Assembly (NCBI RefSeq): GCF_037975245.1
Contig: NC_092561.1
Location: forward strand, 12,089,001-12,153,000
DNA: 64,000 nt
Source of the DNA: Apostichopus japonicus
Taxonomy: Eukaryota; Echinodermata; Holothuroidea; Aspidochirotida; Stichopodidae
Reading direction: 5' to 3'
The first letter of the stretch is position 1, and each line of letters starts with the position of its first letter. Position numbers and translations under genes: made by a program. Positions 21,904 through 33,777 of this stretch are shown one piece after another. The notes beneath the pieces were generated by a model. It searched no databases. It worked only from the letters and a program-made list of their open reading frames with translations, and had not been told where the DNA came from.

Positions 21904-22774
21904 GGTTACATCTCTATGTTCCGACGTCTCTATGTTCCGACGTCTCTATGTTCCGACGTCTCTATGTTCCGACGTCTCTATGTTCCGACGTCTCTATGTT
22001 CCGACGTCTCTATGTTCCGACGTCTCTATTGTTCCGACAAATTGTTTGGACTCTTAATTTTTTTTGACCAAAATTTTTTCGGACCCATTTTTTTGTGACC
22101 CAATTTTTTTCGGACCCCATTTTTTTGTGACCCAATTTTTATCGGACCCCATTTTTTTAGGACCCTATTTTTTTGGACCCAATTTTTTTGTGACCCAATT
22201 TTTATCGGACCCCATTTTTTAGGACCCAATTTTTTTGGACCCTAATTTTTTTCGGGCCCAATTTTGTGGACCCAATTCTTTGGACCAAAATTTTTTCGGA
22301 CCCAATTTTTTTCTGGCCCAATTTTTGTTCACCCAAATTTTTTTGTGGACCCAATTGTTTTTGGACCAAATTTTTGTGGACCCAATTTGTGGGGACCCAT
22401 TTTTTCGGGCTTAATTTTTGGGACCCATATTTTTGGGACCTAATTAGGGGTCAGGGAAAAAATTGGTCAGAAATCATGTTGGTCCAAAAGTTGGGTCCCA
22501 AAAAAATTTGGGTCCGAAAAATTTGGGTCCAAAATAATTGGGTCCCAAAAAACATTGGTCAGAATAAAATTTGGTCCGAAAACATGTTGGTAAAAAGTTT
22601 GCACAGAAAAATATGGGTCCCAAAAAATTGGGTCCGAAAAAAATGGGGTCCGAAAAAAAATTGGGTCACAAATGGGGTCCGACTAAAATTTGGTCCAAAA
22701 TATGAGAGTCCAAACAATTTGTCGGAACATAGAGACGTCGGAACATAGAGACGTCGGAACATTGGGATGTCACC
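21904..22774. mobile_element. Foldback transposon (TU/FB-like), copy 1
   Basis: An 871-bp palindromic element flanked by an exact 8-bp duplication GTTTTACA (21896-21903 and 22775-22782). The ends are GGTTACATC on the left and, read inward on the other strand, GGTGACATC on the right. The outer domain is a 16-bp tandem repeat (gttccgacgtctctat), about eight copies on the left and three on the right. The inner domain is many 14-16 bp copies of ggacccaatttttttc on the left and their exact reverse complement on the right. The two halves meet near 22442. No coding capacity: open frames through it simply translate the repeats. This modular design with an 8-bp duplication matches what is known of sea urchin TU and Drosophila FB elements. 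Confidence 0.85.
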
Positions 22775-22782
22775 GTTTTACA

Positions 22783-23213
22783 TAACGCTGTGTTTGGCCG
22801 TATGTTAATACGTTGATATTTGAAAGGAATAATGCATTTTCCAATCGCGAATTTGGTATCATTGAAAAAATGCATAGATTATACTAGCCAATTGTTTCAA
22901 AAATGTGCATTCACTCATGTCAAGTTCACGGCAAATTAAACGGTTCTTTCTTGAGCCATGCAAAAAGACGCCAAATTCAATGGAGATTTACCAGAAAGTA
23001 CGGCAAAAAAAGAAGTTCCCACTGTTTTCTTATGAAGAAATAAATTTGATGAGATTCAACTTACCGCGTCTTGGTGTCTAGAAATGCCTTTGCATTATTC
23101 AAATCTTTAACCAGAGGGGTGTGTCTCTAAGCAGTTTCACGAAATTCCATACATCTGAACAAATTTAGGGGCGGGGCTTCAAGAAAATTGCTCCCTGACT
23201 GAGCTCATATACT
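22783..23213. other. Single-copy-looking spacer within the duplicon
   Basis: No repeat, gene or RNA was recognised. It separates the two foldback elements in every duplicon. Confidence 0.5.
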
Positions 23214-23219
23214 CGCTCG

Positions 23220-24154
23220 TATGGAAAGCCGTTTTAACATTTAATAAGGAATTTCAGATATCTCGAAATAATTTCAGATATCTCAAATTAAATTACAGAT
23301 ATCTCGAATTTATTTAAGATATCTACAAATAATTGCAGATATCTTAAAATCAATTTCAGATATCTCGAAATACCAGGGAATTTCAGATATCTGAAATTGA
23401 ATTCGAGATATCTCGAATTCATTTTCAGATATCTCGAATTCAATTTCAGATATCTGAAATAGAATTTTAGATATCTCGAATTCAATTTCAGATATCTCGA
23501 ATTCACTTTCAGATATCTGAAATAAAATTTCAGATATCTCGAATTCATTTTCAGATATCTCGAATTCAATTTCAGATATCTCGAATTCAATTTCAGATAT
23601 CTGAAATAGAATTTCAGATATCTCGAATTCAATTACAGATATCTCGAATTCAATTAGAGATATCTGAAAATTCTCGATTAAATGTTAAAATGGCTTTCCA
23701 TACGTGCCATTTTAACATTTAATCGGGAATTTCCGCATATGCATTGCAGATATCTGGAATTCAATTGCAGATATCTCGAATTCAATTTCAGATATCTCGA
23801 ATTAGATTTGCAGATATCTCGAATTCAATTTCAGATATCTCGAATTAAATTTCAGATATCTGAAATAGAATTTCAGATATCTCGAATTCAATTTCGGATA
23901 TCTCGAATTCAATTTCAGATATCTCGAATTCAATTTCAGATATCTGAATTAGAATTTCAGATATCTCTAAATCTATTTTAGATATCTCGAATTCAATTTC
24001 AGATATCTGAAATAAAATTTCAGATATCTCGAATTCAATTTAAGATATCTCGAATTCAATTTTAGATATCTGAAATAGAATTTTAGATATCTAAAATAAG
24101 AAACAATTTAAGATATCTGAAATTCCCGATTAAATGTTAAAATGGCTTTCCATA
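23220..24154. mobile_element. GATATC foldback element, copy 1
   Basis: A 935-bp element with terminal inverted repeats of about 45 bp starting TATGGAAAGCC (about three mismatches). It is flanked by a 6-bp direct repeat CGCTCG (23214-23219 and 24155-24160). The interior is about 38 copies of a roughly 20-bp unit centred on the palindrome AGATATCT, alternating with cgaattcaatttc. A second, internal pair of end sequences (ggctttccata at 23692-23702, then ccattttaacatttaatc from 23707) shows that two palindromic halves are joined head to tail. No coding capacity. Confidence 0.82.
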
Positions 24155-24306
24155 CGCTCGTTGGGACTGTCAAAGGGCTCTGTGAGTTGAACAACAAAGA
24201 TGCAAAAAGAACATTAGACCAATCACAGTCCATTATTCACAAGATACACCTGGCATCAGGCTTGAGCCAAGGAATGCTATGCTAAAGGAGTAAAAATGTT
24301 GCATAT

Positions 24307-24543
24307 ATGGCTGGAAATTACAGATGTAGCCGTTGGACAAGTATTCTTGAATTTCTTGGTACGCTAATAGATTTTATAGTCTTTGTAAGTTTCCTATCAC
24401 TATTTCTTCTTATCAGTTATCAGAAAAGACAAAGCGTCTCTCAGTTGGTTGTTCGTTACGTTGATGAACACATGTGTCCAACTTTAATGTTACCAATGTA
24501 TCATCTTTGCCGTCAGCAGCGATATTTTTCAACTTGTACTTGA
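24307..24543 (+). CDS. Hypothetical 78-residue ORF with a membrane segment
   Basis: An ATG-initiated frame with a strongly hydrophobic segment (about residues 14-41) flanked by basic residues, then a Cys/His-containing tail. No family was recognised. A strong splice-donor-like acggtaagt follows the stop at about 24553. It is preserved in all three duplicons, but these are so similar overall that preservation says nothing about selection. It may be a chance frame. Confidence 0.15.
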   Translation: MAGNYRCSRWTSILEFLGTLIDFIVFVSFLSLFLLISYQKRQSVSQLVVRYVDEHMCPTLMLPMYHLCRQQRYFSTCT

Positions 24544-24544
24544 A

Positions 24545-25063
24545 AGTGTAGACGGTAAGTTCTCTTCACTCCTTTAAAAGAAATGTATTTTACCGCCAAG
24601 AGACCACCCGCGAGCCGAGTGCAATTTGGTACCTTCGAACACCTGTGAACATCTTAATAGCGTGAATGGGGTAGAGCAATTGATTGTATTTTCTCGGCAG
24701 GGGGTCTTATAATAACATCTACGTTTAGGAACACCTGGGGCAGGAAGTGTTTGTGATAACAAACGAATTATATTTTATCATCATCAGCAGGTTTAACAGT
24801 TAAGCAGCCGATTGATTGAGCAAACCCTTCATTAGTTTAACATTCAAAGACGACTTTAAGTAAATATTTTCTTGTGCTGTCAGTATCAGAGTAGTTTTCT
24901 AGCTGACGAGATCATCCGGTGATAGGGATGACCGTGATTTTTTGCTGAACACGAACTTGAACGTGAACTTCGTAATGTACAGTAACACGTTTATGTGATG
25001 TTAAAACTGTAAGAAAACGTTAATTATGCCAACACATTTCTTTTCGACAATTTTCTTCAGAAT
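24545..25063. other. Duplicon tail, nothing recognised
   Basis: About 520 bp with no repeat or gene signal. It contains a stem-forming stretch at 24903-24935 that begins like a hammerhead core but lacks the rest of it. Confidence 0.5.
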
Positions 25064-25077
25064 GTTGTTCCGTTATT

Positions 25078-25148
<71 letters not shown>

Positions 25149-25169
25149 GTGTATATATATACATATTCA

Positions 25170-25312
25170 TCACTGTGGTCGAGTGGTACGGACTTCGGTT
25201 TGTGACACGAAGATCCAGGGTTCGATTCTTACCTTCGCCTGAGGAGTCCCAAAAGGACGAAACCGGTCGTGAAGTGGAATTTTTCTGGTGTGTTATTCTT
25301 TATTGAATTACT
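25170..25312 (+). mobile_element. tRNA-headed SINE with ribozyme, type A copy 3
   Basis: An uninterrupted type A copy. It shows the single ctggtg that is duplicated around the transposon in duplicon 1. Confidence 0.65.
25233..25274 (+). ncRNA. Hammerhead ribozyme, type A (GUC) copy 3
   Basis: Complete core; predicted cut after 25268, 339 nt upstream of the type B cut at 25607. Confidence 0.85.
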
Positions 25313-25509
25313 ATATATCTGTCATACCACTTACTACATATTCAATTCTTATTTACGGCTTGGCTTGCCTATAAAGAGTGGTTATTTTGTGTAAAATTAT
25401 CAGATTAAAAGCGCCAGGGGTGCACTCTGTACAATCATAACACTTGGGTAATACGCCCTTAAAGACAGTTATTCATAGCCAATGTATACACTTCAACGCA
25501 CCAGTAGAA

Positions 25510-25653
25510 TCACTGTGTTCGAGTGGTACGGACCTCAGTTCGTGACACAAAGATCCGTGGTTCGATTCCTACCTTCGCCTGATGAGTCCCAAAGGACGAA
25601 ACCGGTTGTGAAGTGGCATTTTTCTGATGTGTTAATCTTTATTGAATTACTAC
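25510..25653 (+). mobile_element. tRNA-headed SINE with ribozyme, type B copy 3
   Basis: Same as type B copy 2, offset by 5,283 bp. Confidence 0.65.
25573..25613 (+). ncRNA. Hammerhead ribozyme, type B (GUU) copy 3
   Basis: Complete core; predicted cut after 25607. Confidence 0.82.
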
Positions 25654-25706
<53 letters not shown>

Positions 25707-26144
25707 TATAGATATAGATTTATATATATATAGATGAAAGTTGCTACGCGCCTGCACCCAGGCAAATGTCCCCTCTCCCCCAATATTTGAAACAAATCGT
25801 GGCTCTTTTGCGGGGTACAGAACTTAAATACCTTCAATGCCTCTAAGTTGCATCCTAAAGTAGATGCCTTCATTGCTATTAGAAGTCAAACAATAATTAT
25901 AACTGAGGTTTTAATACTGAAATATGAAAATTCACCTTTTGATGCTGTATTCTGGGTCATATTGTATGAGTGCCAGGATACCTTGTAGGGTAGAGACAGT
26001 GAAGTAAAATTTCAATTTGTCCCTCAAGTACGCAATTCTTTGATAAATTATTGGATTTTACAGCTCGGTAGTCTATACAGTTAATTTATTATGACCATTG
26101 AAGGACCTTAATACATATGATTTGAGTACCAGTGTAGCTTGTGG

Positions 26145-26191
<47 letters not shown>

Positions 26192-26237
26192 ATATATATA
26201 TATTTCAAAATATAAATATATAGATATATAAATATAT

Positions 26238-26286
<49 letters not shown>

Positions 26287-27195
26287 AAAATATAAATATA
26301 TATAGATATAGATATGTAAATATATATATACAAAATATCACGACGCATGCGAACTGCACCCAGGCAAATATTCCCCCCCCCCCCCAATATTTGAAACAAA
26401 TCAAAACAAATAAAGTTGATGGCTTCATTGCTATTAGAAGTCAAACACTAATTATAACTGAGGTTTTATACTGGAATATGAAAATTCACCTATTGATGCT
26501 GTATTCTGGGTCATGTTATATGAGTGCTAGGATACCTTTTGGGGTACAGACAGTGAAATAAAATTTCAATTTGTCCCTCAAGTACTAAACTCTCTCACTA
26601 GCAAATTCTTTGATAAATTATTGGAATTTACAGCTTGGTCATCTGTAAATTAAATTGATTATTCCCATTGTTGGACCTTATATATATGATATGAGTACCA
26701 GCTCTGTAGCTTGTGGGGTACAGAACTGAGCAAACCAACTGAGGAAATTCCTTGATATGCGTTCTGTGGTAAGTTTAGTGTAAAACTCTGGTACAAAAGG
26801 GGTTACAAGTTTGGTACAGATATAGGGTAAACTATCTCAAATTCACTGTGTACTATATAATGACCATATTGGAATAGTTAAACTATGTTTATCATATAGT
26901 ACACGGCACGGTGAATTTGAGATAAAACCATGGTGAAGATGAAATAGAAAGTGATAAACACCATGGCAAAATTGTGGTTTAGTACTATGGTCAAACTGTG
27001 GTAAACTGCATAGGACCAAAACTATACATAGTTTACAATCAAAAAAAGGTGGTTTTCTGCTCCTTTTTTCAGGGCTATAGCAATTTAAAGACAATTAAGT
27101 ATGATTATAGTTTGATATGTGCGTTTCCAAGAACTAAAGCATAGTTCATCATTAGATGTACACGCTGAGCCAATATTAAGTCCATCTGTTTTACA

Positions 27196-28066
27196 GGTTA
27201 CATCTCTATGTTCCGACGTCTCTATGTTCCGACGTCTCTATGTTCCGACGTCTCTATGTTCCGACGTCTCTATGTTCCGACGTCTCTATGTTCCGACGTC
27301 TCTATGTTCCGACGTCTCTATTGTTCCGACAAATTGTTTGGACTCTTAATTTTTTTTGACCAAAATTTTTTCGGACCCATTTTTTTGTGACCCAATTTTT
27401 TTCGGACCCCATTTTTTTGTGACCCAATTTTTATCGGACCCCATTTTTTTAGGACCCTATTTTTTTGGACCCAATTTTTTTGTGACCCAATTTTTATCGG
27501 ACCCCATTTTTTAGGACCCAATTTTTTTGGACCCTAATTTTTTTCGGGCCCAATTTTGTGGACCCAATTCTTTGGACCAAAATTTTTTCGGACCCAATTT
27601 TTTTCTGGCCCAATTTTTGTTCACCCAAATTTTTTTGTGGACCCAATTGTTTTTGGACCAAATTTTTGTGGACCCAATTTGTGGGGACCCATTTTTTCGG
27701 GCTTAATTTTTGGGACCCATATTTTTGGGACCTAATTAGGGGTCAGGGAAAAAATTGGTCAGAAATCATGTTGGTCCAAAAGTTGGGTCCCAAAAAAATT
27801 TGGGTCCGAAAAATTTGGGTCCAAAATAATTGGGTCCCAAAAAACATTGGTCAGAATAAAATTTGGTCCGAAAACATGTTGGTAAAAAGTTTGCACAGAA
27901 AAATATGGGTCCCAAAAAATTGGGTCCGAAAAAAATGGGGTCCGAAAAAAAATTGGGTCACAAATGGGGTCCGACTAAAATTTGGTCCAAAATATGAGAG
28001 TCCAAACAATTTGTCGGAACATAGAGACGTCGGAACATAGAGACGTCGGAACATTGGGATGTCACC
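27196..28066. mobile_element. Foldback transposon (TU/FB-like), copy 2
   Basis: Offset 5,292 bp from copy 1 with the same 8-bp GTTTTACA flanks (27188-27195 and 28067-28074). It was copied by the duplication and is not an independent insertion. Confidence 0.85.
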
Positions 28067-28511
28067 GTTTTACATAACGCTGTGTTTGGCCGTATGTTAA
28101 TACGTTGATATTTGAAAGGAATAATGCATTTTCCAATCGCGAATTTGGTATCATTGAAAAAATGCATAGATTATACTAGCCAATTGTTTCAAAAATGTGC
28201 ATTCACTCATGTCAAGTTCACGGCAAATTAAACGGTTCTTTCTTGAGCCATGCAAAAAGACGCCAAATTCAATGGAGATTTACCAGAAAGTACGGCAAAA
28301 AAAGAAGTTCCCACTGTTTTCTTATGAAGAAATAAATTTGATGAGATTCAACTTACCGCGTCTTGGTGTCTAGAAATGCCTTTGCATTATTCAAATCTTT
28401 AACCAGAGGGGTGTGTCTCTAAGCAGTTTCACGAAATTCCATACATCTGAACAAATTTAGGGGCGGGGCTTCAAGAAAATTGCTCCCTGACTGAGCTCAT
28501 ATACTCGCTCG

Positions 28512-29446
28512 TATGGAAAGCCGTTTTAACATTTAATAAGGAATTTCAGATATCTCGAAATAATTTCAGATATCTCAAATTAAATTACAGATATCTCGAA
28601 TTTATTTAAGATATCTACAAATAATTGCAGATATCTTAAAATCAATTTCAGATATCTCGAAATACCAGGGAATTTCAGATATCTGAAATTGAATTCGAGA
28701 TATCTCGAATTCATTTTCAGATATCTCGAATTCAATTTCAGATATCTGAAATAGAATTTTAGATATCTCGAATTCAATTTCAGATATCTCGAATTCACTT
28801 TCAGATATCTGAAATAAAATTTCAGATATCTCGAATTCATTTTCAGATATCTCGAATTCAATTTCAGATATCTCGAATTCAATTTCAGATATCTGAAATA
28901 GAATTTCAGATATCTCGAATTCAATTACAGATATCTCGAATTCAATTAGAGATATCTGAAAATTCTCGATTAAATGTTAAAATGGCTTTCCATACGTGCC
29001 ATTTTAACATTTAATCGGGAATTTCCGCATATGCATTGCAGATATCTGGAATTCAATTGCAGATATCTCGAATTCAATTTCAGATATCTCGAATTAGATT
29101 TGCAGATATCTCGAATTCAATTTCAGATATCTCGAATTAAATTTCAGATATCTGAAATAGAATTTCAGATATCTCGAATTCAATTTCGGATATCTCGAAT
29201 TCAATTTCAGATATCTCGAATTCAATTTCAGATATCTGAATTAGAATTTCAGATATCTCTAAATCTATTTTAGATATCTCGAATTCAATTTCAGATATCT
29301 GAAATAAAATTTCAGATATCTCGAATTCAATTTAAGATATCTCGAATTCAATTTTAGATATCTGAAATAGAATTTTAGATATCTAAAATAAGAAACAATT
29401 TAAGATATCTGAAATTCCCGATTAAATGTTAAAATGGCTTTCCATA
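28512..29446. mobile_element. GATATC foldback element, copy 2
   Basis: Offset 5,292 bp from copy 1; CGCTCG flanks are preserved. Confidence 0.82.
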
Positions 29447-29598
29447 CGCTCGTTGGGACTGTCAAAGGGCTCTGTGAGTTGAACAACAAAGATGCAAAAA
29501 GAACATTAGACCAATCACAGTCCATTATTCACAAGATACACCTGGCATCAGGCTTGAGCCAAGGAATGCTATGCTAAAGGAGTAAAAATGTTGCATAT

Positions 29599-29835
29599 AT
29601 GGCTGGAAATTACAGATGTAGCCGTTGGACAAGTATTCTTGAATTTCTTGGTACGCTAATAGATTTTATAGTCTTTGTAAGTTTCCTATCACTATTTCTT
29701 CTTATCAGTTATCAGAAAAGACAAAGCGTCTCTCAGTTGGTTGTTCGTTACGTTGATGAACACATGTGTCCAACTTTAATGTTACCAATGTATCATCTTT
29801 GCCGTCAGCAGCGATATTTTTCAACTTGTACTTGA
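29599..29835 (+). CDS. Hypothetical 78-residue ORF, duplicon copy 2
   Basis: Encodes the same protein as the frame at 24307. Confidence 0.15.
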   Translation: MAGNYRCSRWTSILEFLGTLIDFIVFVSFLSLFLLISYQKRQSVSQLVVRYVDEHMCPTLMLPMYHLCRQQRYFSTCT

Positions 29836-30369
29836 AAGTGTAGACGGTAAGTTCTCTTCACTCCTTTAAAAGAAATGTATTTTACCGCCAAGAGACCACC
29901 CGCGAGCCGAGTGCAATTTGGTACCTTCGAACACCTGTGAACATCTTAATAGCGTGAATGGGGTAGAGCAATTGATTGTATTTTCTCGGCAGGGGGTCTT
30001 ATAATAACATCTACGTTTAGGAACACCTGGGGCAGGAAGTGTTTGTGATAACAAACGAATTATATTTTATCATCATCAGCAGGTTTAACAGTTAAGCAGC
30101 CGATTGATTGAGCAAACCCTTCATTAGTTTAACATTCAAAGACGACTTTAAGTAAATATTTTCTTGTGCTGTCAGTATCAGAGTAGTTTTCTAGCTGACG
30201 AGATCATCCGGTGATAGGGATGACCGTGATTTTTTGCTGAACACGAACTTGAACGTGAACTTCGTAATGTACAGTAACACGTTTATGTGATGTTAAAACT
30301 GTAAGAAAACGTTAATTATGCCAACACATTTCTTTTCGACAATTTTCTTCAGAATGTTGTTCCGTTATT

Positions 30370-30440
<71 letters not shown>

Positions 30441-30461
30441 GTGTATATATATACATATTCA

Positions 30462-30604
30462 TCACTGTGGTCGAGTGGTACGGACTTCGGTTTGTGACAC
30501 GAAGATCCAGGGTTCGATTCTTACCTTCGCCTGAGGAGTCCCAAAAGGACGAAACCGGTCGTGAAGTGGAATTTTTCTGGTGTGTTATTCTTTATTGAAT
30601 TACT
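30462..30604 (+). mobile_element. tRNA-headed SINE with ribozyme, type A copy 4
   Basis: Uninterrupted; same sequence as type A copy 3. Confidence 0.65.
30525..30566 (+). ncRNA. Hammerhead ribozyme, type A (GUC) copy 4
   Basis: Complete core; predicted cut after 30560, 339 nt before the type B cut at 30899. Confidence 0.85.
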
Positions 30605-30801
30605 ATATATCTGTCATACCACTTACTACATATTCAATTCTTATTTACGGCTTGGCTTGCCTATAAAGAGTGGTTATTTTGTGTAAAATTATCAGATTAA
30701 AAGCGCCAGGGGTGCACTCTGTACAATCATAACACTTGGGTAATACGCCCTTAAAGACAGTTATTCATAGCCAATGTATACACTTCAACGCACCAGTAGA
30801 A

Positions 30802-30945
30802 TCACTGTGTTCGAGTGGTACGGACCTCAGTTCGTGACACAAAGATCCGTGGTTCGATTCCTACCTTCGCCTGATGAGTCCCAAAGGACGAAACCGGTTG
30901 TGAAGTGGCATTTTTCTGATGTGTTAATCTTTATTGAATTACTAC
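30802..30945 (+). mobile_element. tRNA-headed SINE with ribozyme, type B copy 4
   Basis: Same as type B copy 3, offset by 5,292 bp. Confidence 0.65.
30865..30905 (+). ncRNA. Hammerhead ribozyme, type B (GUU) copy 4
   Basis: Complete core; predicted cut after 30899. Confidence 0.82.
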
Positions 30946-30998
<53 letters not shown>

Positions 30999-31436
30999 TA
31001 TAGATATAGATTTATATATATATAGATGAAAGTTGCTACGCGCCTGCACCCAGGCAAATGTCCCCTCTCCCCCAATATTTGAAACAAATCGTGGCTCTTT
31101 TGCGGGGTACAGAACTTAAATACCTTCAATGCCTCTAAGTTGCATCCTAAAGTAGATGCCTTCATTGCTATTAGAAGTCAAACAATAATTATAACTGAGG
31201 TTTTAATACTGAAATATGAAAATTCACCTTTTGATGCTGTATTCTGGGTCATATTGTATGAGTGCCAGGATACCTTGTAGGGTAGAGACAGTGAAGTAAA
31301 ATTTCAATTTGTCCCTCAAGTACGCAATTCTTTGATAAATTATTGGATTTTACAGCTCGGTAGTCTATACAGTTAATTTATTATGACCATTGAAGGACCT
31401 TAATACATATGATTTGAGTACCAGTGTAGCTTGTGG

Positions 31437-31483
<47 letters not shown>

Positions 31484-31513
31484 ATATATATATATTTCAA
31501 AATATAAATATAT

Positions 31514-31552
<39 letters not shown>

Positions 31553-32461
31553 AAAATATAAATATATATAGATATAGATATGTAAATATATATATACAAA
31601 ATATCACGACGCATGCGAACTGCACCCAGGCAAATATTCCCCCCCCCCCCCAATATTTGAAACAAATCAAAACAAATAAAGTTGATGGCTTCATTGCTAT
31701 TAGAAGTCAAACACTAATTATAACTGAGGTTTTATACTGGAATATGAAAATTCACCTATTGATGCTGTATTCTGGGTCATGTTATATGAGTGCTAGGATA
31801 CCTTTTGGGGTACAGACAGTGAAATAAAATTTCAATTTGTCCCTCAAGTACTAAACTCTCTCACTAGCAAATTCTTTGATAAATTATTGGAATTTACAGC
31901 TTGGTCATCTGTAAATTAAATTGATTATTCCCATTGTTGGACCTTATATATATGATATGAGTACCAGCTCTGTAGCTTGTGGGGTACAGAACTGAGCAAA
32001 CCAACTGAGGAAATTCCTTGATATGCGTTCTGTGGTAAGTTTAGTGTAAAACTCTGGTACAAAAGGGGTTACAAGTTTGGTACAGATATAGGGTAAACTA
32101 TCTCAAATTCACTGTGTACTATATAATGACCATATTGGAATAGTTAAACTATGTTTATCATATAGTACACGGCACGGTGAATTTGAGATAAAACCATGGT
32201 GAAGATGAAATAGAAAGTGATAAACACCATGGCAAAATTGTGGTTTAGTACTATGGTCAAACTGTGGTAAACTGCATAGGACCAAAACTATACATAGTTT
32301 ACAATCAAAAAAAGGTGGTTTTCTGCTCCTTTTTTCAGGGCTATAGCAATTTAAAGACAATTAAGTATGATTATAGTTTGATATGTGCGTTTCCAAGAAC
32401 TAAAGCATAGTTCATCATTAGATGTACACGCTGAGCCAATATTAAGTCCATCTGTTTTACA

Positions 32462-33332
32462 GGTTACATCTCTATGTTCCGACGTCTCTATGTTCCGACG
32501 TCTCTATGTTCCGACGTCTCTATGTTCCGACGTCTCTATGTTCCGACGTCTCTATGTTCCGACGTCTCTATGTTCCGACGTCTCTATTGTTCCGACAAAT
32601 TGTTTGGACTCTTAATTTTTTTTGACCAAAATTTTTTCGGACCCATTTTTTTGTGACCCAATTTTTTTCGGACCCCATTTTTTTGTGACCCAATTTTTAT
32701 CGGACCCCATTTTTTTAGGACCCTATTTTTTTGGACCCAATTTTTTTGTGACCCAATTTTTATCGGACCCCATTTTTTAGGACCCAATTTTTTTGGACCC
32801 TAATTTTTTTCGGGCCCAATTTTGTGGACCCAATTCTTTGGACCAAAATTTTTTCGGACCCAATTTTTTTCTGGCCCAATTTTTGTTCACCCAAATTTTT
32901 TTGTGGACCCAATTGTTTTTGGACCAAATTTTTGTGGACCCAATTTGTGGGGACCCATTTTTTCGGGCTTAATTTTTGGGACCCATATTTTTGGGACCTA
33001 ATTAGGGGTCAGGGAAAAAATTGGTCAGAAATCATGTTGGTCCAAAAGTTGGGTCCCAAAAAAATTTGGGTCCGAAAAATTTGGGTCCAAAATAATTGGG
33101 TCCCAAAAAACATTGGTCAGAATAAAATTTGGTCCGAAAACATGTTGGTAAAAAGTTTGCACAGAAAAATATGGGTCCCAAAAAATTGGGTCCGAAAAAA
33201 ATGGGGTCCGAAAAAAAATTGGGTCACAAATGGGGTCCGACTAAAATTTGGTCCAAAATATGAGAGTCCAAACAATTTGTCGGAACATAGAGACGTCGGA
33301 ACATAGAGACGTCGGAACATTGGGATGTCACC
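32462..33332. mobile_element. Foldback transposon (TU/FB-like), copy 3
   Basis: Offset 5,266 bp from copy 2; flanks GTTTTACA at 32454-32461 and 33333-33340. Confidence 0.85.
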
Positions 33333-33777
33333 GTTTTACATAACGCTGTGTTTGGCCGTATGTTAATACGTTGATATTTGAAAGGAATAATGCATTTTCC
33401 AATCGCGAATTTGGTATCATTGAAAAAATGCATAGATTATACTAGCCAATTGTTTCAAAAATGTGCATTCACTCATGTCAAGTTCACGGCAAATTAAACG
33501 GTTCTTTCTTGAGCCATGCAAAAAGACGCCAAATTCAATGGAGATTTACCAGAAAGTACGGCAAAAAAAGAAGTTCCCACTGTTTTCTTATGAAGAAATA
33601 AATTTGATGAGATTCAACTTACCGCGTCTTGGTGTCTAGAAATGCCTTTGCATTATTCAAATCTTTAACCAGAGGGGTGTGTCTCTAAGCAGTTTCACGA
33701 AATTCCATACATCTGAACAAATTTAGGGGCGGGGCTTCAAGAAAATTGCTCCCTGACTGAGCTCATATACTCGCTCG

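Larger units (their letters stand above)
17165..25063. repeat. Duplicon copy 1 (split by a 2.6-kb transposon)
   Basis: The first of three tandem copies that start at gttgttccgttattcc and end at cttcagaat. Without the inserted transposon it is about 5.29 kb. Contents in order: TA tract, type A SINE/ribozyme, spacer, type B SINE/ribozyme, TA tract, two diverged array-type segments (about 20450-20860 and 21040-21430), a small inverted repeat, the 871-bp foldback element, about 440 bp of single-copy-looking DNA, the 935-bp GATATC foldback element, and a 900-bp tail. Confidence 0.93.
25064..30355. repeat. Duplicon copy 2
   Basis: 5,292 bp. Apart from TA-tract and poly-C lengths I saw no difference from copies 1 and 3. 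It has the empty site for the 2.6-kb transposon at 25285-25290. Confidence 0.95.

Noticed and set aside
22266-22748. 160-codon plus-strand frame rich in W, N and K
   Set aside because: It translates the GGACCC/poly-T repeats of the foldback element, with its reverse-complement half downstream.
23220-24154. Tc1/mariner-type element with a TA target
   Set aside because: The ends could be read as TA plus TGGAAAGCC, but the flanking 6-bp CGCTCG repeat is better explained as the target duplication, and no transposase is present. The superfamily is left open.
24903-24935. A ninth hammerhead (CTGACGA followed by a stem)
   Set aside because: The GAAA segment and a matching helix I/III are missing, so only the first half of the core matches by chance.
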